Assembly: GCA_022813625.1 (NCBI GenBank)
Contig: JAKLMB010000042.1
Location: 124,001 to 188,000 of the forward strand
Length of the DNA: 64,000 nucleotides
Direction: 5' to 3'
Source: Aaosphaeria pasadenensis
Taxonomy: Eukaryota; Ascomycota; Dothideomycetes; Pleosporales
Made by a program: the position numbers and the translations under genes. Below the pieces are notes generated by a model. It ran no database searches, had not been told where the DNA came from, and was given only the letters and a program-made list of their open reading frames with translations. Each line of letters begins with the position of its first letter. The first letter of the stretch is position 1. Of the stretch, positions 58,878-64,000 are shown piece by piece.

Positions 58878-61559
58878 CTATCGCTTGCCTTGGCCCATCA
58901 TGCTCAACATGCGCTCCAACTCGACCGTCGCACTCCCACTCGCCTTACTCTTAATTTCCTCCAGGAGCGCCCTATCTTTCGCCTTCACAGCCTCCTCTCC
59001 CGCCTTGACTAACAGCCCGCACTTCGCCCACATCTCCGCACGTTCCGCGGGGCTCAGGCTCGTACATTTAGGAATGAACACGCTCGCGACGCGCGTGTTC
59101 CCCGCAGCCAGAATTTCCTTGAAGAAGGGTTCCCAGCCGATGGCACTCTTCTTCGTCTTACTAATTTCTTCGAGTTCATTCCAGTGTCTCGCTGCGACAA
59201 GCGCGCGCAGACGAAGCCATGTGTATGTTTTGTCTGGAATCTTGAATTCAGATTGGACTTTCTGGGCGCGTTTATTGTGGTTTGCGCGGATGAGCGTGAA
59301 GATTGTTTCGTTGGCTGATAGGCCGACGAACTTGTCTACGCTTGAGGAGAGCGGTGCATTAGAGCTAGAGGGCGCGAGGTCTTTCTCGAATTGTTCTTGG
59401 AGGCGGAGGAGCTTTTGGGCGTCGTCGAGTTGTTGGCGTTGGAATGTGTGGTCTTTGCTGTCTTGGAGGTATTTGGAGGCGAGTTTGAGTTTGTCGAGGG
59501 ATGCGTGGAGGTCGTTTTGGGAGAGTGCTTCGGATAGGAGGAGGTTGCAGCCATCGAGACGGCGGTCATCTTGGTAATAGAGGTCTTTAAGGAGGTCGCG
59601 ATCACTATCCCAAGCGGACGATTCGACGAGGGCGGTGGCGACTGGGCGCGTGTTGATGACGCGGAAGAAGGAGGCGAGGGGAAGGGATTTGCGAAGGTGG
59701 CGAAGGACATGGAAGATCAGGTCTGTATCCCCAGATTCGATGGCCTTATCAAGGGCGATCATATCTTCCTTCATGCCTAGCAGAAGTGGCACTTGTTTGC
59801 CTGCCCGTGGTTCGTAGTTCAGAAGCTCAGTAGCAAGACGTACACGACCCTCGTCATATGCTGCTCGGGCAATCTCCTCGAACGATACGCCAGGCTTGTT
59901 GTGTAGCTTTGTGACAATGAGTTTGCAAATTGTCTCTTCGTCGGCTACTGAATGTCGCACTTTCTGTTGCGCCCAGTGGACATGTATATGTGAAGTTGAA
60001 AGATGCAGATATTCGGCTATCCTGATCGCGGTCAAGTACTCATGACGGTTGGTTAGCCGTTCGATGAGTCGTTCTGGGGTCAATCTCTTGAATTGGTCGT
60101 AAGAAAGGGGAAGGCCAATTTCGTAAAACCGAGCGGCATTCAGTACGCGTAGAGTCTCGCACATGTCGACGAAGTCATCAGAACTGTAAAGATCGAGCAC
60201 AGACTTTCCATAGGATGCAGCTTTCAGGAGCGCTTTCTGCCAGTGAATATTATATTCTTGGCCGGCCGCCTTGACGCAAGTATCCACCGCTTCTGCGAGG
60301 GAGGGTCGAATGAGTTGAATCAAATCGTCTGCTTTAGGCGACTTTTGCTCTAGCAAAGATGATGCTTCCAGCAAGTGTGCGGCGGGCGCATCGGAACCTA
60401 GACGGAAGACCTCCACAGTCTCGTCTGGAACCTTTTGCAAGTACTCACAGACATCGTTCGTCAGCAGTCGCAGACCGTCCACATCCGGTAGCAGATGGAC
60501 CCAAGTATCATAGTAATATTTCATGGCCGCGCTTCTTGGCCCAATGAGGTGAACTTCATCTTCCCAGGCCAGGGCCACTGCATTGCTGCCGCACCATTGC
60601 ATATCCTTTGGTACTGTCTTCGCACGAGAGCTGTATTCCGACAGTTTCTCGCTCCAATCTCCACTCACAACCCATACCTTCCCATCGTCTGTGTAAAATG
60701 CCAGGAACTCGCCCTTCGGAGAAACGCTAATGTGACGGAAAGGCCCAGCACTGAAATCACGGTCCTCGGCGTCGGTAGCATCCACGACATATAAAGTTGT
60801 CCCAATGGCCAGAATCACTTCGACAGATCGTGAGAGTGAGTATGCCGGTGGTATTATCGCCCATGATACGACGGGTTCTGGAGGGGGAATCGCAAGCAAT
60901 TTGGGCCGAGGCTCATTGTAGTTCGAGACAGAAACCAGATGGTTGTTACCTAGCAGTGCAACAAATCCTGAAGAATAGAACTTGCAGGATACAACACCGT
61001 GTTCTTCAGCTCCCTGGGATAGTCAATTAATTTGGGCCTCGAGAGTGTAGGAGTGCGGTCTTACATGGCCTAGTGTGAAAGGTATAAAGTCACCCTGGAG
61101 ATCGTAGTAACATCTCACGGCTCCGTCCTCGGTGACAACGAGGAGTTTCTCGTCTTCACTCCACCCTACGTCCTTTATCGTTCCTTTGTCCCACTAGTAG
61201 AAGTCAGTATGTCCGCATCCCCCTAGGTAAAGCCTGCCTTCACGTACGCCTATACTCCTGAGCAGTTTGCCGGCGCAACTGTAGATATCGATACTAGCTT
61301 TCGCTGAGCCAGCGCTTCGGTACGTATGGATCTTTTCCTCATTTCGGTAGATAGCTGTTCCAAGTCAGCACCAACTCCTCGAAAGCGTATGCGCTCCGTC
61401 CGCATGTGTGGAATCCATACCTACAGCGCCGCTGTATGGAGCCCCCACCACATTGTAGTTCTCAAGCTCGAGATCCTGATCGAATACGGCGGTGTAGAGC
61501 TGAATTTTGCGATAGAATTTGTCGCCGAGTTTTTCCCAGTTTGCGGTCGGCTTTGACAT
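58878..61559 (-). CDS. VPS16: VPS16, HOPS/CORVET core subunit
   Basis: Four exons (61559..61421, 61354..61248, 61193..61065, 61013..58878; introns 66, 54, 51 nt) give 836 residues, the normal length. Vps16 is a core subunit of the HOPS and CORVET tethers that bind Rab7/Ypt7 and Rab5 on vacuoles and endosomes, pairing with Vps33. The N-terminal beta-propeller-like part carries MSKPTANWEKLGDKFYRK, RNEEKIHTY, WDKGTIKDVGWSEDEKLLVV and LQGDFIPFTLGHGAEEHGVVSC, and the alpha-solenoid part YNIHWQKALLKAASYGKSV, RVLNAARFYEIGLPLS, YLTAIRIAEYLHLS, and EDMIALDKAIESGDTDLIFHVL. The C-terminal part WNELEEISKTKKSAIGWEPF and AEMWAKCGLLVKAGEEA is also typical. The stop lies 131 bp from the TRM3-like stop. Confidence 0.96.
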
Positions 61560-61830
61560 CGTTGAGCGGGCTAGTGAGCGGGTTCAAGGGGTATCATGGT
61601 TCGAGTGGCTGTTGTTGCGGCCTTGCGAGACGGATTGACGTCGCTCTGGGAGAGTGGTCTGTGCTGAAGCTTACCAGACAGGAAATAGGAATACGGTATT
61701 TTTGATAGTTCTATCTTAGCATCAGAGGTTCATAGATCATCTGGTCGTAATAGTATCACTTGAAATTCATTTTATTGTACAGTCCACAGTGTTTATGGCA
61801 GGATATCTGAACGTGAGCGTGAGCGTCCAT

Positions 61831-63282
61831 CTACAATCCATTTCTTTCCAACACCTCCGCAATCTTCTCCCGGACACCCTGCTTTCCACCGTACTTCTCA
61901 AGTAGGAACTCGACAACCTCATTGGACTTCTTCTTTGAGGCCTCTCCTAGAATCTCACTTTCCCTGGGCAATCCAATCCAAGCGTGCGGGTACTGTTTGT
62001 AGTCTGGACCGCTACGAAGAAGGGGTAGCTCGCTCGTTTGCTTGAAGAAAGCGTCTACATCCTTCTGCTTAACATCCTTGAGCGTATTCGGTTGCCAGTT
62101 TGGTCGTTCCTTCTTGCGTTCAATCAATCGTGCTGTCACACCCTCGACAAAATCTGGGTGGGCCATGAACTTTGCAGCAATATCGTGTTCGCGTTGGAAT
62201 GTCTGCTTGATCGACCACGATTGACCGAGGCGCATTTGCTGTAGCGTTACGGCCACGGCTATGGGAGACCGAGTGTGAAGTGTCTCAATTGTGCGCTCGG
62301 CCCACTTTCTCAAGGGTTGCGAGGATCCATTTGCCTTGACTTCCTCGAGAGAAGTCAAAATGGCGTGAATGTCAGGTTGATCGTGGTGGAAAACGCGGTC
62401 GATCGTTGTCCTTAGTTCACCCGAGATAGCGGGGCGTTCGCTGGGGAGTCCAGTGCTGAACTCCTCAATCGTATCGTTGATGATTCGGTTCCGCGCACTC
62501 AAGTCGAGATAGTCCTGGAACTGTAATTCTGCCAAACGTGACTCGAGCTGAGGAAGGGTGGACGAGTGGATGTAGTGGGTCGCCACGCCGTGATAGAAGG
62601 CATCGACACCTCTGAGTTGCTCACTGGTAAGGGCAAGATAGGTGCCGATGGCGCCCTCCATGCGCGGCAAGAAGAAGGATGCGCCAACATCTGGGAAGAA
62701 TCCAATTGTCGTCTCTGGCATGGCGAATAGGGTGTTCTCGGTGGCTATTCTGAAAGGTGCGTGAATGCTGAGCCCGACACCCCCGCCCATGGTGATACCA
62801 TCCATCAATGCCACATATGGCTTGTTGTACGTTGCAATGAGGTGGTCCAGCTTGTATTCAAGGCCAAAGTAATCGGTAGACTTCTGTTGTCCCTCCTTTC
62901 CAGTCTTGTTCCATTGAGCCAAAGCGGCGACATCACCACCTGCACAGAATGCACGGCCTTGTCCCTTGATCACCACCACGCCTGCCAGATCTGACTGCTC
63001 CCACTCTTGCATCCTCGGTATGATTTTGCGGACCATGGAACCATTCAGCGAATTGAGCTTCTTCGGCCTGTTGAGCTCAATGCTTCGCACGCCATAGTTG
63101 TTGGCAAAGACGACATCATCCGGGTCGTCGTCCGGTTGAGGCTGGAAGGGGTTCTCGGTGGGCGTTGAATACTGCATATAGCGTCAGCCAAGGCATGAAT
63201 GTAAATGTGCAAGTCCAATTGCGCTGACCATTCTACTGCCTGCGGTCCAAACAGGATTTGTGATTTTCGATCGCAATGGCAT
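61831..63282 (-). CDS. EHD3: 3-hydroxyisobutyryl-CoA hydrolase, mitochondrial
   Basis: Two exons (63282..63229 and 63171..61831; 57-nt intron GTCAGC...ATGCAG with branch CTGAC) give 464 residues. The enzyme removes CoA from 3-hydroxyisobutyryl-CoA in valine breakdown; the fungal homologue also binds the small mitoribosomal subunit. The first exon supplies a basic, hydroxylated presequence ending SRMYSTPT, typical for mitochondrial import, and has no upstream in-frame Met. The crotonase core shows VRSIELNRPKKLNSLN, GQGRAFCAGGDVAALA, YVALMDGITMGGGVGLSIHAPFRIATENTLFAMPET, IGFFPDVGASFFLPR, and the C-terminal LPLLRSGPDYKQYPHAWIGLP. The Glu in MPETTIGFFPDVG and the Asp after it are the catalytic pair in the family. 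Without the first exon the protein would start inside MQYSTPTEN. Confidence 0.94.
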
Positions 63283-63767
63283 ATTTGTTATCCGCGAGCG
63301 CCAGCTCAGCGGCGCGGCTGTTCTTCTGAGAGATGTGCGGAGAGACATGTGGAGTTGAGAGGATGCGTTTCAAGCAGAGTGCGTCGAGGGTATGCAACTT
63401 TTGACGGCCAACCTCGGGTATCCGTGGTGGTCCACTCGGCAACTGCGAAAGCGTTTAGCTGCGGGCAAGGGATCAATTGATCGATGAAGTCGAAGCGACG
63501 ATTGTACGAGGCCCAAAATGAATATATACTTCAATTTCAAGACATCCGGAAAATGTTTCCCCCCACCAAAAGGTCAAGACTTCCTAACCATGAGGAGGTT
63601 GCGGAGCGCGAAGCTCTGACCAGCTCACGTGATGGAGGTTCTGGAAATTTTGGCATCGAATTATCGTGCCTCACTACTGGATCCTCAACCAGAAGTCGAG
63701 TTTCACCACATCCATCAATCCAATTGCCTTCGTTTTCTTCTTCCTCTACCTTTCTTTTTAATTCACA
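63283..63767. promoter_or_regulatory. Divergent promoter region of EHD3 and TUF1
   Basis: 485 bp between two divergent start codons of mitochondrial-protein genes. The 60 bp before the TUF1 ATG are strongly pyrimidine-rich (CTTCTTCCTCTACC), a usual feature of strongly expressed fungal genes. Confidence 0.5.
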
Positions 63768-64000
63768 ATGTCGGCCTTCTCGAGGCAACTCTGGCGCACC
63801 AGCCGCACTGCGCTTCGCTACAACAACAAGTCCATCAACCCAGTGCAGCAAGCATTTGGTGCACCAGGATCCACCAGATATGCCAACGGTGTGAGATCGT
63901 ACGCGGCTGCTTTCACTCGTGACAAGCCCCATGTCAACATTGGTATGTACTTGGAACTCAATGGTCTTTATATTCAATTCTAATAAAACCTAGGAACCAT
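63768..64000 (+). CDS. TUF1: Mitochondrial elongation factor Tu, 5' part
   Basis: Two exons are seen, 63768..63942 and 63994..64000, before the right edge; the intron is 51 nt (GTATGT...CCTAG, with TAATAAAAC before the end). The 58 residues of exon 1 include a mitochondrial presequence (MSAFSRQLWRTSRTALRY..., about 1-45, Arg/Ser-rich, no acidic residues) and the EF-Tu start AFTRDKPHVNIG, and the first codons of exon 2 continue G-T, which matches the family HVNIGTIGHVDHGK region. EF-Tu delivers aminoacyl-tRNA to the mitoribosome. The G1 loop and the rest lie outside the window. Confidence 0.93.

Overview
The window is nuclear DNA of a filamentous ascomycete (Pezizomycotina). The grounds are dense genes on both strands, many introns of 46-68 nt with GT...AG ends and CTAAC/CTGAC-like branch sites, and fungus-specific families: a HET-domain protein, a PTH11/rhodopsin-like membrane protein, a NACHT-type NLR, a T1-type ribonuclease and a PUS4/Cwf23 divergent pair. 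I cannot fix the class or species from sequence alone. All spliced models below were built by hand; each gives an uninterrupted frame with matching intron phases.

Left part (1-15.5 kb) is mostly accessory. After the 5' exon of HEM3 come a tiny secreted six-cysteine peptide with a CS-alpha-beta spacing, a secreted T1-type RNase, a HET-domain protein, two small orphan genes, a 4 kb gene-poor stretch, and an orphan secreted protein with a Lys-Pro-Ser linker and a phosphoribosyltransferase-like loop. From 16 to 26.3 kb there is an ERG6-like methyltransferase, a subtilase and a serine carboxypeptidase placed tail to tail, and a PTH11-like membrane protein.

The centre (28-36.9 kb) is housekeeping: Rab7/YPT7, an SLC35F-like transporter, PUS4 (tRNA pseudouridine-55 synthase) divergent from a Cwf23/DNAJC17-type J-RRM protein, then a Ser/Thr-rich one-pass membrane protein.

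The most interesting locus is at 37.2-41.3 kb: an alpha/beta-hydrolase of the SERAC1/SesB kind transcribed divergently from a NACHT NLR. The NLR begins with an Asn/Gly-rich motif resembling the RHIM/PP amyloid-signalling motifs. That motif is split by a 48-nt stop-free, in-frame intron, so splicing could switch it on or off. I read the pair as a candidate heterokaryon-incompatibility or innate-immunity unit (inference). It is followed by 4.4 kb of gene-poor DNA, an MFS sugar transporter and a large fungus-specific membrane protein.

The right end (52.5-64 kb) is compact and conserved: a kinesin-3-like motor, TRM3-type tRNA 2'-O-methyltransferase, VPS16, mitochondrial 3-hydroxyisobutyryl-CoA hydrolase, and the 5' exons of mitochondrial EF-Tu. 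No rRNA, confident tRNA, CRISPR array or intact transposon was found.
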